From assembly GCA_002436005.1 (NCBI GenBank), contig DIXG01000088.1, forward strand, positions 1 through 64,000: a stretch of 64,000 bases of DNA, given 5' to 3'. The position numbers and the translations under genes are program-made. The DNA comes from Anaerolineaceae bacterium UBA6086 (GTDB lineage: Bacteria; Chloroflexota; Anaerolineae; Anaerolineales; Anaerolineaceae). Shown piece by piece: positions 16,732-24,884 of the stretch (position 1 is its first letter; each line of letters starts with the position of its first letter). The notes under the pieces were generated by a model. It ran no database searches. It saw nothing but the letters and a program-made list of their open reading frames with translations, and was not told where the DNA came from.

Positions 16732-17751
16732 ATGGATTGGAATGTTTATGGGCATGAATGGGCAGTGGATCTGCTGAGCAGCCATGTGGCGGGGAAGCGG
16801 TGGCGGCAGGCGTATCTTTTTGTTGGGCCCGAAGGTGTGGGGCGCCGTACCCTGGCGCTGCGGTTTGCCCAGGCTTTGAACTGCACCCAGCCGCCCGAAC
16901 CGGGCGGCTACTGCGGCGTTTGCAGGGACTGCCGGCAAATTGCGGCGATGCAGCATCCGGATCTGAGCCTGGTGGTACCTGATGAAGGTCACCAGGATAT
17001 CCTGATTGACCAGATCCGTGATCTTCAACACACCATTGCGCTGGCACCCTATGCATCTGCGTACCGCATTGCCCTGCTGCCGGATTTTCAACATGTGACT
17101 GACCAGGCGCAAAATGCATTGTTGAAAACACTGGAAGAGCCGCCAGATAAAGTGATTCTGCTGCTGACGGTTAACGCTATCGAGCGGCTGCTGCCAACGG
17201 TGATCTCACGTTGCGAGGTTATCAGGCTGAGACCCGCTTCGATCGGGGACACACAGCTATTTCTACATGAGACGCGGGGACTTGAACCTGAACAGGCGGC
17301 ATTGATTGCCCACCTGTCCAGCGGGCGGATTGGCACTGCCATTCGCATGGCGGAGAATCCGGAAATATTAGCCAGCAGGCAGGAGGGGATTGAGAGATTC
17401 CTCGATTTACTGCCTGCCAAACGCTATGAACGTTTCAAGGCTGCCGAGGAGCTCTCTAAATCTTACGACACAGCACGGACAAACGCCGTTGAAGCCATCT
17501 CCTTCTGGCTTTCTTTTTGGCGCGATGTCTTTGTGCGCGCCTCAGGTACCGCACTGCCTTTGGTCAATGTGGATTTAGCTGCGCAGGTGGAAGAAACTGC
17601 GGCTAAGTTGACGGAATCCTCAGCGCGTGCGCTGGTGATTGCCCATGAAGAAGCCCTGCAGCACCTGGATTCAAACGTGAACGTACGGCTTTTGTTGGAA
17701 ACGTTACTGCTGAAATGGCCACAGCTGTCAGTGGCAGCCATCTCTAAATGA
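16732..17751 (+). CDS. holB: DNA polymerase III delta' subunit
   Basis: A 339-residue clamp-loader subunit. The N-terminal AAA+ region has GPEGVGRRT in place of a canonical P-loop (Arg where Lys is expected), consistent with delta' not being an active ATPase. The zinc module CxnCxxCxxC is present around residues 52-66. The sensor phrase QNALLKTLEEPP is nearly identical to that of other delta' and tau/gamma subunits, as is ISRCEVIRL. The C-terminal helical collar is divergent. Its partner delta is at 37.1-38.2 kb. Start at ATG 16732, see the leaderless promoter note. Confidence 0.92.
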   Translation: MDWNVYGHEWAVDLLSSHVAGKRWRQAYLFVGPEGVGRRTLALRFAQALNCTQPPEPGGYCGVCRDCRQIAAMQHPDLSLVVPDEGHQDILIDQIRDLQHTIALAPYASAYRIALLPDFQHVTDQAQNALLKTLEEPPDKVILLLTVNAIERLLPTVISRCEVIRLRPASIGDTQLFLHETRGLEPEQAALIAHLSSGRIGTAIRMAENPEILASRQEGIERFLDLLPAKRYERFKAAEELSKSYDTARTNAVEAISFWLSFWRDVFVRASGTALPLVNVDLAAQVEETAAKLTESSARALVIAHEEALQHLDSNVNVRLLLETLLLKWPQLSVAAISK

Positions 17752-17782
17752 GACTCATAATTGTAGGGGGTAACTGGTTCGG

Positions 17783-18595
17783 CTAATTGAGTTCGACCGA
17801 GTAAATTTTGAGATCAGAAAATCGAATGGTCATGGTGTTCCCCGAGAGCGTTCGCGCAAACAGCCCAACTGACCCGGTCAGGTCCGCGCTGATTCGTTCT
17901 TCAAATTGGAAGACCTCGTTGATGTACAGCTGGAATTGCCCTTCATAAACCCACAGGATAAAGCGGTTGGTGGCTGGTGACGCCAGCTGCATTTGAGCAG
18001 CCTGCTCCCAGTCGTGCAGCACAAAGCTCTGGCCGCCCTGCATCAATTCCAGTCGGTATTGTCCCCCGCAGTTCATCAGCAGACGGTGGTAGCTGGTGTT
18101 AGATTGATGCCAGAAGATGATCCCGATCTGATCGGCGGGTTCGCACAGGGAGGGTTGAACGGTGAGCTCCAGCGCAAAGTTTGATGGTGCTGTATGCTGA
18201 CTGATGGACAAAAGCGATGTGCTCGGCCTGGCGACCGCCAGGGTCAGGTATTGGGTACCAAATGCGATATTACCGGCGCTGCTTTGCTGTGTTTCCCAAA
18301 GACTCACATCTGTGAAATTGTCCTCTACCAGGATTTCGGTCAGCCCTTCGATCTGCCCCTCCTGGGTGGGATAGGGCGTTGGGCTGGCTTGCGGGATCAG
18401 CGTTGGTGTTGGTGTAGCGGGAAACCAATCAATGGTAGGCGTGGGGGTCTCGGTCTGGGTGGCTGTGGCTGTGGGCGGCAGGGGTTGCTGCGGCAGCAGT
18501 AAGTCGCAGGCTGAAAATAGGATCACCCCGGCAGCGACTATCACGCTGATGAGGATCCTTCGCGCATGTTGGCTTAAGGCAGAATGTTGCATCAT
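17783..18595 (-). CDS. Lipoprotein with jelly-roll (LamG/DUF1080-like) domain
   Basis: A 270-residue exported protein. A hydrophobic signal ends in the lipobox FSAC, with Cys at about residue 30. A Pro/Thr linker (TPTPT repeats) follows to about residue 75. The rest (DNFTDVSLWET, then IGIIFWHQ, YRLELMQGG, FQLYINEVF) has the pattern of a concanavalin-like beta-sandwich that often binds carbohydrate. Role unknown; a surface-bound sugar- or ligand-binding protein is my reading. It is convergent with holB and divergent from the LysM protein gene. Confidence 0.65.
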   Translation of the reverse strand: MMQHSALSQHARRILISVIVAAGVILFSACDLLLPQQPLPPTATATQTETPTPTIDWFPATPTPTLIPQASPTPYPTQEGQIEGLTEILVEDNFTDVSLWETQQSSAGNIAFGTQYLTLAVARPSTSLLSISQHTAPSNFALELTVQPSLCEPADQIGIIFWHQSNTSYHRLLMNCGGQYRLELMQGGQSFVLHDWEQAAQMQLASPATNRFILWVYEGQFQLYINEVFQFEERISADLTGSVGLFARTLSGNTMTIRFSDLKIYSVELN

Positions 18596-18759
18596 CAGGT
18601 CATAATTATATAATTAAAGTGTGCGAGTACCAACTGAGACATATTTTTCCAATTTTTGCCGCACATCAATTATGCACTCACCTCGATGTGGCAAATATGA
18701 GTTGAAAGATGATTCTTTCTGGAGATGTTATAATCTTTGGCAGGAAAGTATGGACAATT

Positions 18760-19566
18760 ATGAAAAAATCACATCTTGTTTCTTTGCTTTTGATTCTCAC
18801 TCTGTTTGTTGGGGTGCTCATCTGGATGAGTCAGTCCCCTGAGCGTGAGGTTTTTGCGCAGGCTTCTTATCAAACGCCTACACCCAACGCAGAGGGTCAG
18901 ATCATTTACACCGTTCAGGAAGGGGATAACTGCACGCGCATCTTCTTGCTCACCGGTGTCTCCATTGATCAAATTATCGCTCTGAACAATTTGGGCGAGG
19001 ATTGTTCGGTGTTTCCTTCTCAGCCACTCATCCTTGGGACGGTTGCACCTGCTACAGCCACACCCCGCGGGCCAGTTCCGACTGCCACCATCGGTCCGCC
19101 CACCCCTACGCCATTTGATGGCAATGGTGAAATTTGTGTGGTGCTGTTTGAGGATCTCGATGGCAACCAGATGCGTTCTGAAAACGAATTTTATTTGGCA
19201 GGGGGTGTTGTCAGCGTCAGCAACCGGGTAGGCACTTTTTCTGAAACCAGGGAAACCATTGGTGGCGATCCCGCCTTGGTGGAACCGATCTGCTTTGGGG
19301 AGGTGCCCGAAGGTGAGTACAACCTGAGTATGGGTATTCCTGCTGGGTATAACGCCACGACGGGGCTGAATATCGCCATTTCCCTGACGGCTGGGGATAC
19401 GGTTGTGGTTGATTTTGGCGCGCAAACGGGTGCTGAGATGATCAGCCCAGAGGCGTCCGCAACAGGCGGTGGGCGGTCGCCTTTGCTCCTGGTGATCGGG
19501 CTATTCTTCCTGGCTGGTGGCGGCGGTTTGGCGTTCTTCTTTATCCGTTCACGCATGAAATCCTGA
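18760..19566 (+). CDS. LysM surface protein with SdrD-like domain and C-terminal anchor
   Basis: The start is ATG 18760 (product MKKSHLVSLLL), because it gives a clean signal peptide and AGGAAAG lies about 12 bases upstream; the frame is open further upstream but that part looks non-coding. The mature protein has a LysM module (YTVQEGDNCTRIFLLTGV), a Pro/Thr linker, then a Cna/SdrD-like beta domain beginning VLFEDLDGNQMRSENE. A hydrophobic C-terminal helix with RSRMKS follows. LysM suggests peptidoglycan or glycan contact. A TATAAT at 18729-18734 precedes the gene. Confidence 0.75.
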   Translation: MKKSHLVSLLLILTLFVGVLIWMSQSPEREVFAQASYQTPTPNAEGQIIYTVQEGDNCTRIFLLTGVSIDQIIALNNLGEDCSVFPSQPLILGTVAPATATPRGPVPTATIGPPTPTPFDGNGEICVVLFEDLDGNQMRSENEFYLAGGVVSVSNRVGTFSETRETIGGDPALVEPICFGEVPEGEYNLSMGIPAGYNATTGLNIAISLTAGDTVVVDFGAQTGAEMISPEASATGGGRSPLLLVIGLFFLAGGGGLAFFFIRSRMKS

Positions 19567-20166
19567 TCAGCGCACTGTACGCTGTTCTTTCCATACATCC
19601 CCTTCATTATGATAGTCATTGGCTTCCCAAAAACCCAGCTGGTCTGAGGTCATCAACTCCAGCCCCCGCAGCCATTTGGCACCCTTCCAGAGATAGACAT
19701 CTTTCAATTCACTTTTCCCAGGGATGGCACCGATCACGGCTCGTAAGGGGTAGCCGTGTTCTGGGGTGAGCGGCTGCCCGTCGTAATGGGTAGCCAGCAG
19801 GAAGTTCTCCTGTAACGCTACTTCCAGGGGCAGGTTGGTGGTGTAGCCATGGTCGGCATGCTGCATCAGGTAGCGTGCTTCTGGTTTGGGGGTGATCCAA
19901 CCTCCGCTGACCAGGGTTTGCAGCGAGATGCCCTCCCATTCTGTATCTAATTTTGTCCATGTGGTCACACAGTGCAGGTCCAGCCGCACCCGGGTGTGCG
20001 GCAGATCAAGGATCTGATCCCAGGTGAAGGTAATGGGGGTTTCGACAGCTCCCCATACTCGCAGATCCCAGGTGGAGGGGTTAAATTCTGGGATTGGTCC
20101 GTAGTGCAGGACAGGGAATTGATCTGTGAGGAATTGTCCGGGCGGGAGTCTGTGTTCAGGTTTCAT
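19567..20166 (-). CDS. Molybdopterin-dependent oxidoreductase, sulfite-oxidase fold
   Basis: A 199-residue single-domain member of the sulfite oxidase/MsrP (YedY) group. The conserved Mo ligand is Cys66 in LHCVTTW, and the cofactor-loop phrases GISLQTL and HGYPLRAV are recognisable. No Tat signal or dimerisation domain is present, so it looks cytoplasmic and minimal. The electron acceptor and substrate are unknown. Its ATG lies eight bases after the stop of the UPF0173 hydrolase gene, so the two share an operon. It converges with the LysM protein gene. Confidence 0.85.
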   Translation of the reverse strand: MKPEHRLPPGQFLTDQFPVLHYGPIPEFNPSTWDLRVWGAVETPITFTWDQILDLPHTRVRLDLHCVTTWTKLDTEWEGISLQTLVSGGWITPKPEARYLMQHADHGYTTNLPLEVALQENFLLATHYDGQPLTPEHGYPLRAVIGAIPGKSELKDVYLWKGAKWLRGLELMTSDQLGFWEANDYHNEGDVWKEQRTVR

Positions 20167-20174
20167 GCGGGCTT

Positions 20175-20861
20175 TCAGGGGTAAACAAAGCTTTCGCTGG
20201 GTTTCAGGACGTGGACTTTGGCGTCTGTTTCGGCGTGCACCCTTTCCGCCCAGGCATCCGGGTCTTGCGCGATCAGGCCAAAGGTGCTGTAGTGGATGGG
20301 GATGACATGCTTGGGTGTGAGCAGCTTGACCGCCCGCAGGGCGTCCACCGGCCCCATGGTGTAATTGTCGCCGATGGGCAGGACCGCCAGGGCAATTCCT
20401 TCTTCCCCGATCAGGCGCATATCGCCAAACAAGCCGGTGTCACCCGCCATATAGATCTTCTCGCCGTCGTTGGTGGTGAGCAAGAAACCGGCTGGGTTGC
20501 CGCCGTAACTGCCATCCGGCAAGCCAGAGCCGTGCAGCGCCAGGGTCAGTTTCAGGTAGCCAAAGGGATGGTTAAACCCACCGCCCAGGTGCTGTGCATG
20601 GACTTTGACATCTTTTTTGCGCAGCCAGCCGCAAATTTCTGCATTTGAGATCACGGTTGCTCCAGTGCGTTTGGCAATCTCGATGGTGTCGCCGATATGG
20701 TCGCCGTGTCCGTGGGTCACGAGGATATAGTCGGCTTCTACCGATTCTGGGCTCACCGAGGCAGAAGGATTTTGCGAAAGGTAGGGGTCCACCAGCAATT
20801 TGTAATCGCCGGTTTCCACTGCCAGAGATGCATGCCCGAGCCAGGTCAATTTAAATGCCAT
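20175..20861 (-). CDS. UPF0173 metal-dependent hydrolase
   Basis: A 228-residue metallo-beta-lactamase-fold protein. The metal motif HGHGDHIGD lies at about residues 50-58, further ligands come in AGDTGLFGDM and in the late HYSTF segment. Members are widespread stand-alone hydrolases with no settled substrate. GAAGGGAG nine bases upstream supports the ATG. It is the first gene of a pair with the molybdopterin protein. Confidence 0.88.
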   Translation of the reverse strand: MAFKLTWLGHASLAVETGDYKLLVDPYLSQNPSASVSPESVEADYILVTHGHGDHIGDTIEIAKRTGATVISNAEICGWLRKKDVKVHAQHLGGGFNHPFGYLKLTLALHGSGLPDGSYGGNPAGFLLTTNDGEKIYMAGDTGLFGDMRLIGEEGIALAVLPIGDNYTMGPVDALRAVKLLTPKHVIPIHYSTFGLIAQDPDAWAERVHAETDAKVHVLKPSESFVYP

Positions 20862-21015
20862 TGCGTTTCTCCCTTCATCTTTTTGTGACTGATAAATTTA
20901 TTATACATCTACCTCAGGCAGGCTGAATGAAAATGGGGACGGTCATGTTTGTTTAACATTTGTCACTTTTTTAAAAAGACAAGTTTGGGAAACTGTGGAT
21001 TTGGGTCGATTGTGC

Positions 21016-21051
21016 TAAAATACGGCTATGTTTTTAATCCAGTCTAACTGA
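21016..21051 (+). promoter_or_regulatory. Extended -10 and seven-codon upstream frame
   Basis: TGCTAAAAT is an extended -10 element (hexamer 21016-21021). Six bases later an ATG opens the short frame MFLIQSN, ending with TGA at 21051. The arrangement matches the holB start region (GGCTAAAATAC). It lies 137 bases before the PLP enzyme gene, so it may be the leader of that transcript. The rest of 20862-21187 has no riboswitch that I recognise. Confidence 0.3.
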
Positions 21052-21187
21052 GAATAATGTTCTCATCCAAATCCAACCTTCAATTCTTTCCCATTACTGG
21101 TGGTCAGGATCATCAACATGAGCAATTGGGATGGTCAGATTGGAATAAAGGCGATCAGGTTATATATTTTAATTCACGGAGGTTTTA

Positions 21188-22426
21188 ATGAAGGAATATC
21201 CAGGTAAGTATCGGGGTTTGACCACTTTTCTCACCCATTACACCGAGGTGGAGAACGCAGAAAATGCACACATCACACCCATCTATCAAAACTCGGTCTT
21301 TGCCTTCGACAGCACCGATTCTGGCGCAGCCATTGCCGGCGGCGAGAAACCTGGATATTACTACACCCGCTTGAACAACCCCAATCATCAGCAGCTGGCG
21401 CAAAAATTGGCGGCATTGGAAGCCTGGGACCTAATGAAGCAGGATCCCGAAAAAGATCCGGCTGAAATGGTGGGCGGATTGGTATTTGCATCCGGCATGG
21501 CAGCGGTGACGGCAGCGATCCTCGCCTGCGTGCACAGCGGTGAGACCGTACTGACGCAGTCAGCACTCTATGACGGCACCTATTTATTCATGAAGAACCT
21601 GGCGCCGCGCTATGGTATTAACGTAGTGTGGGTGATGGATAATTCGCCGGAAGGATGGGAGCAGGCTTTTGAAGCGCATCCGGAGGCAAAACTGGCTTAC
21701 ATCGAAACACCTGTCAATCCCACGCTGCGCCTGACGGATATTGCGGCTGTGGCGGAGTTGGCGCATGCGCATGGGGCGCGCCTGGGGGTGGATAACACCT
21801 TTGCCACGCCTTACTGCCAGCGGCCATTTACCCTGGGCGCGGATGTTGTGGTGCATTCCACCACCAAGTATCTTTCCGGGCATGGGCAGGTGCTGGGAGG
21901 TGCTGCGATGACCACCGATTTAGCGCTTTTGAAGGGTGATCTTTATTTGAATTATAAAATTTTGGGTGCAACTCCCAGCCCGATCGATACCTGGATGGCG
22001 AATATCGGGTTGAAGACCTTTGCGTTGCGCATGGATCGGCACTGCCGAAATGCCATGCGAGTCGCACGGCGTCTGGAGGATCATCCTGGCGTCAGCCGGG
22101 TGTATTATCCCGGGCTTGAAAGCCATCCCGATCATACGCTGGCACAGGTGCAGATGATGGATTACGGCGGAATGATCGCTTTTGAGCTGGCTGGCGGGCT
22201 GGAAGCGGGTAAACGCATGATGGATCATGTGAAAGTGGCAACCCTGGCAGTTAGCCTGGGGAATGTGGATACCCTGGTGCAGCATCCTGCCAGTATGACG
22301 CATCGAAATACGCCGCGCGAAGATCGCCTGGCTGCAGGTATCACGGATGGGTTGGTGCGGCTTTCGGTTGGTATTGAAGACGCTGAGGACCTGGTGCAGG
22401 ATTTGTTGCGTGCGATTGAGTCATGA
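21188..22426 (+). CDS. Cystathionine gamma-synthase / methionine gamma-lyase family PLP enzyme
   Basis: A 412-residue Cys/Met metabolism PLP enzyme. The Schiff-base lysine is Lys227 in HSTTKYLSGHG; the phosphate-binding region FASGMAAVTA and the tyrosine motif YYTRLNNP are present. The C-terminal LGNVDTLVQHPASMTH segment is typical. The family covers gamma-elimination and gamma-replacement (cystathionine, homocysteine or methionine); substrate choice cannot be made from motifs seen here. A GGAGG sequence six bases before ATG 21188 is a strong ribosome binding site. No other sulfur-amino-acid genes are adjacent. Confidence 0.9.
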   Translation: MKEYPGKYRGLTTFLTHYTEVENAENAHITPIYQNSVFAFDSTDSGAAIAGGEKPGYYYTRLNNPNHQQLAQKLAALEAWDLMKQDPEKDPAEMVGGLVFASGMAAVTAAILACVHSGETVLTQSALYDGTYLFMKNLAPRYGINVVWVMDNSPEGWEQAFEAHPEAKLAYIETPVNPTLRLTDIAAVAELAHAHGARLGVDNTFATPYCQRPFTLGADVVVHSTTKYLSGHGQVLGGAAMTTDLALLKGDLYLNYKILGATPSPIDTWMANIGLKTFALRMDRHCRNAMRVARRLEDHPGVSRVYYPGLESHPDHTLAQVQMMDYGGMIAFELAGGLEAGKRMMDHVKVATLAVSLGNVDTLVQHPASMTHRNTPREDRLAAGITDGLVRLSVGIEDAEDLVQDLLRAIES

Positions 22427-22440
22427 GTGCAGAGGAACCA

Positions 22441-22662
22441 ACCCTCACCCCGCCCTCTCTCTTGGAAAGTCTTTGTAGGGTATGGTGAGTCTTTCACCGC
22501 ACCAAAAAAGAACCCTCACCCCGCCCTCTCCCTTGAAAGTCTTTGTAGGGTGTGGTGAGTTTTTCACCGCACCAAAAAAGAACCCTCACCCCGCCCTCTC
22601 CCTTGAAAAGTCTTTGTAGGGTGTGGTGAGTTTTTCACCGCACCAAAAAAAGAGCCCTCACC
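22441..22662. repeat. Three tandem 70-72 base repeats plus a partial copy
   Basis: Copies begin at 22441, 22512 and 22582 (71, 70 and 72 bases), with a truncated fourth from 22654. Each has ACCCTCACCCCGCCCTCTC near its start and CTTTGTAGGGTGTGG in the middle. Each ends with a small hairpin, GTGTGGTGA and TCACCGCAC around a T-rich loop, then an A-run. It fills the gap between two convergent genes. It is direct tandem duplication, without spacers. Confidence 0.85.
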
Positions 22663-22694
22663 TTTTGAATCCCGTGTAAACGGAGAAGGATCAG

Positions 22695-24035
22695 CTAATA
22701 TTCGTAAATGCTCCCGCCGATGAATTCCCGGATGACAGAATTTTCTGGCACGATAGAATCATCGTCGATCGGCACCAAAGACTGCATCAACTTGTAGACC
22801 CGGCTGGCACGCTCGTAGGCGTCAGCCCGTAGGGGGTCGCCCTCGTAGGCTTCAGTCCAGCGGGCGAATTCATCAAACAGCTTGGCTTTATACATGGGCA
22901 TCTCATAGGGCATGGCGCTGTTGACGACATAATCTGTGGTGTTCACATAGGGAATGATGTTACGCAGTTCACTATCGCGCACATAGTGCCAGTGGAGCAG
23001 CGTCTTGGTTGGGTCGTATGCCCGGTGCGATGCATCTCTCAGCATGCGGCGGATCAACCGCAGATCGGTCCAGCGAACATAATGTCCGTCGTTATCCTTG
23101 AGCTGCAAAAGGGGTTCGATATACAGGCGGAATTTCATCTCGGAGGGGATATCTTTGGTCATATCCGGGTAGAGCCCGTGCAGGCTGTCAATCAGGATCA
23201 CCTCGTTTGGGGCTAATTTCATCGGCGTTTGGTCAAGATGCCGTGTGCCGGTCTTGAAGTCATAAAACGGCACCAACACCTCCTGCCCCTCAAAGAGGCG
23301 TGTGAGATGTTCATTGATCAGCTCCAGGTCCAGTGCCTGGGGCGTTTCAAAGTCATAATCGCCAAATTCATCCTTGGGGTGCATTGCAAGGTCGAAAAAG
23401 TAATTATCCACGTTCAGGGTAACCAGGTTCATGTTGTGCCGTGAAAGACGTTCCCCCAGCTTGATCGTGGTGGTGGTCTTACCCGAGGAGGACGGACCGG
23501 CAATGATTACCATGCGCAGTTCATCCTGGCGATCCAGGACTAATTTGGCAGCGTTTTCGACGTTTTCATGATAGAATGCTTCGGAGGCGCCTACAATTTC
23601 CGAAAGCTCTCCTTTGCGGATGCGTTCGTTCAGCGCTTCAACGGTATGAAAATTGTGATCAACAGCCCAATCTAAGATTCGCCACAATTTTGACCAGGGA
23701 ATATTGCTTGAAGGCTCGGCTCGGCGCTCTGCTCGCTGTTCACGCAGGCGGGCGCGTTCTGCACGGTAGAGGATATAGGCTTTTGCAACCCTGGCGTGTC
23801 CCTCTTCGATCAGCACTTTTTCCACAGCGTCCTGGATTTGTTCCACATGCGGTATTTCACCTTCCGGAATTTCTTCTTCCAGCGTTTTGACCACAAGATC
23901 TGCTAATTTTTCAGAGGTATGTTTATCACGCCCGCCGACGGCAACCGCTGCGCGGTAGATTGCATTGATAATTCTTTGGGGCGTGAAGTCAACCACCGAG
24001 CCATCCCGTTTGATCACCGAAGTAAATTTGGACAT
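22695..24035 (-). CDS. ATP-cone nucleoside (uridine) kinase
   Basis: A 446-residue fusion. Residues 1-about 90 form an ATP-cone (VIKRDGSVVDFTPQRI at the start), an allosteric nucleotide-sensing domain best known from ribonucleotide reductase. After a charged linker comes a phosphoribulokinase/uridine kinase domain with P-loop GPSSSGKT at 180-187 and NVDNYFFDL shortly after. The expected reaction is phosphorylation of uridine or another small metabolite. ATG 24035 is chosen because AAAGGAG lies six bases upstream; an ATG at 24053 would add six residues. Confidence 0.85.
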   Translation of the reverse strand: MSKFTSVIKRDGSVVDFTPQRIINAIYRAAVAVGGRDKHTSEKLADLVVKTLEEEIPEGEIPHVEQIQDAVEKVLIEEGHARVAKAYILYRAERARLREQRAERRAEPSSNIPWSKLWRILDWAVDHNFHTVEALNERIRKGELSEIVGASEAFYHENVENAAKLVLDRQDELRMVIIAGPSSSGKTTTTIKLGERLSRHNMNLVTLNVDNYFFDLAMHPKDEFGDYDFETPQALDLELINEHLTRLFEGQEVLVPFYDFKTGTRHLDQTPMKLAPNEVILIDSLHGLYPDMTKDIPSEMKFRLYIEPLLQLKDNDGHYVRWTDLRLIRRMLRDASHRAYDPTKTLLHWHYVRDSELRNIIPYVNTTDYVVNSAMPYEMPMYKAKLFDEFARWTEAYEGDPLRADAYERASRVYKLMQSLVPIDDDSIVPENSVIREFIGGSIYEY

Positions 24036-24225
24036 CCTGACTCCTTTCATCAATCCCCGAAATTAGATCATGTTTGTATTTATTATAACGAAGGAAGATT
24101 GTTTGTGCCAATAAGAGTTGTTGACTCAAGAGGATAACTGCGGTCAGAGTATGCGAGATTCGAGGAAATTGGGCTAAAGATGATCAGGGAACAGTGATTT
24201 TCGTTTATAACGGTTATGTATTATG

Positions 24226-24594
24226 CTAACCTTTTTGATTTTTCAATGATTTGACTGCTTTTTTCCCCTCACGGGTCAAGATGATCCAGGTGGTTTGTCC
24301 TAATCGGTGAAATGGATTGCCCCACTGTTCGACTCGATCAATCAACCCCCGCTGTTCCAACCGTCTTAACGCCCTGGAGACAGATGCCGAATTGCTTTTT
24401 GTGTAGGCACGCTTATTCAATTGATCCAGTTTTATTTCTTCCCCTGTAAAAGTGGGACGGGTCACCATCAATTTGCTGGTCCGTTGCGAATTTTCCTCAA
24501 GATCGAACTCAGTGGTCTCGACTATCCATAATAAAATGGATTTCTGTAAATTACTGAGGCCTTTCGTTGGGTCGTTTTTATAGGTATTTGCCAT
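24226..24594 (-). CDS. Small winged-helix DNA-binding protein
   Basis: A 122-residue protein. Its centre (NSASVSRALRRLEQRGLIDRVE) has the pattern of a winged helix recognition helix followed by the wing, as in MarR or other small regulators. LQKSILLWIVETTEF before it would form the first helix. No ligand domain is present. TATAAT-like sequence lies about 50 bases upstream on the minus strand. It may regulate a neighbour, but no target site was identified. Confidence 0.6.
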   Translation of the reverse strand: MANTYKNDPTKGLSNLQKSILLWIVETTEFDLEENSQRTSKLMVTRPTFTGEEIKLDQLNKRAYTKSNSASVSRALRRLEQRGLIDRVEQWGNPFHRLGQTTWIILTREGKKAVKSLKNQKG

Positions 24595-24884
24595 TCAGCA
24601 CCACAATCAAGCATAGACAATCAATGTGATGGTTATTATTATATATCACTTATTCTCCCAGATTTGGTGTGTCCCAATCCTCACCAGATCAAACCCGAGA
24701 AATGATCTCCTCAATAATGGGCATGATATCCGACGCAAAAGATGATTCAACTAGAAATACACGGCACATTTTGCGCCACCTGGGGATGTGCTGACGCGCC
24801 CATCCAGGAGTTATTGGCGATAACCCCCGCTTTGTGATAAGGTTAGGTTAAATTTCAAAATAACCTTGAGAGCAGGAGGATAAG
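24595..24884. other. Intergenic region with no recognised gene
   Basis: The 290 bases between the winged-helix gene and the BNR lipoprotein gene contain short in-frame fragments only. The AT-rich part at 24630-24650 probably carries the minus-strand promoter. GCAGGAGGATAAG at its right end is the ribosome binding site for ATG 24885. Confidence 0.5.

Noticed and set aside
16693..17112. Minus-strand frames opposite holB
   Set aside because: They are antisense shadows of a clear delta' gene and contain no family motif.
20862..21187. SAM riboswitch before the cystathionine/methionine enzyme
   Set aside because: No SAM-I or SAM-II core sequence and no terminator hairpin of the right form was found by reading.
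22441..22662. Tandem repeats as a CRISPR array
   Set aside because: The units are contiguous direct copies of about 71 bases with no variable spacers and no cas genes nearby.
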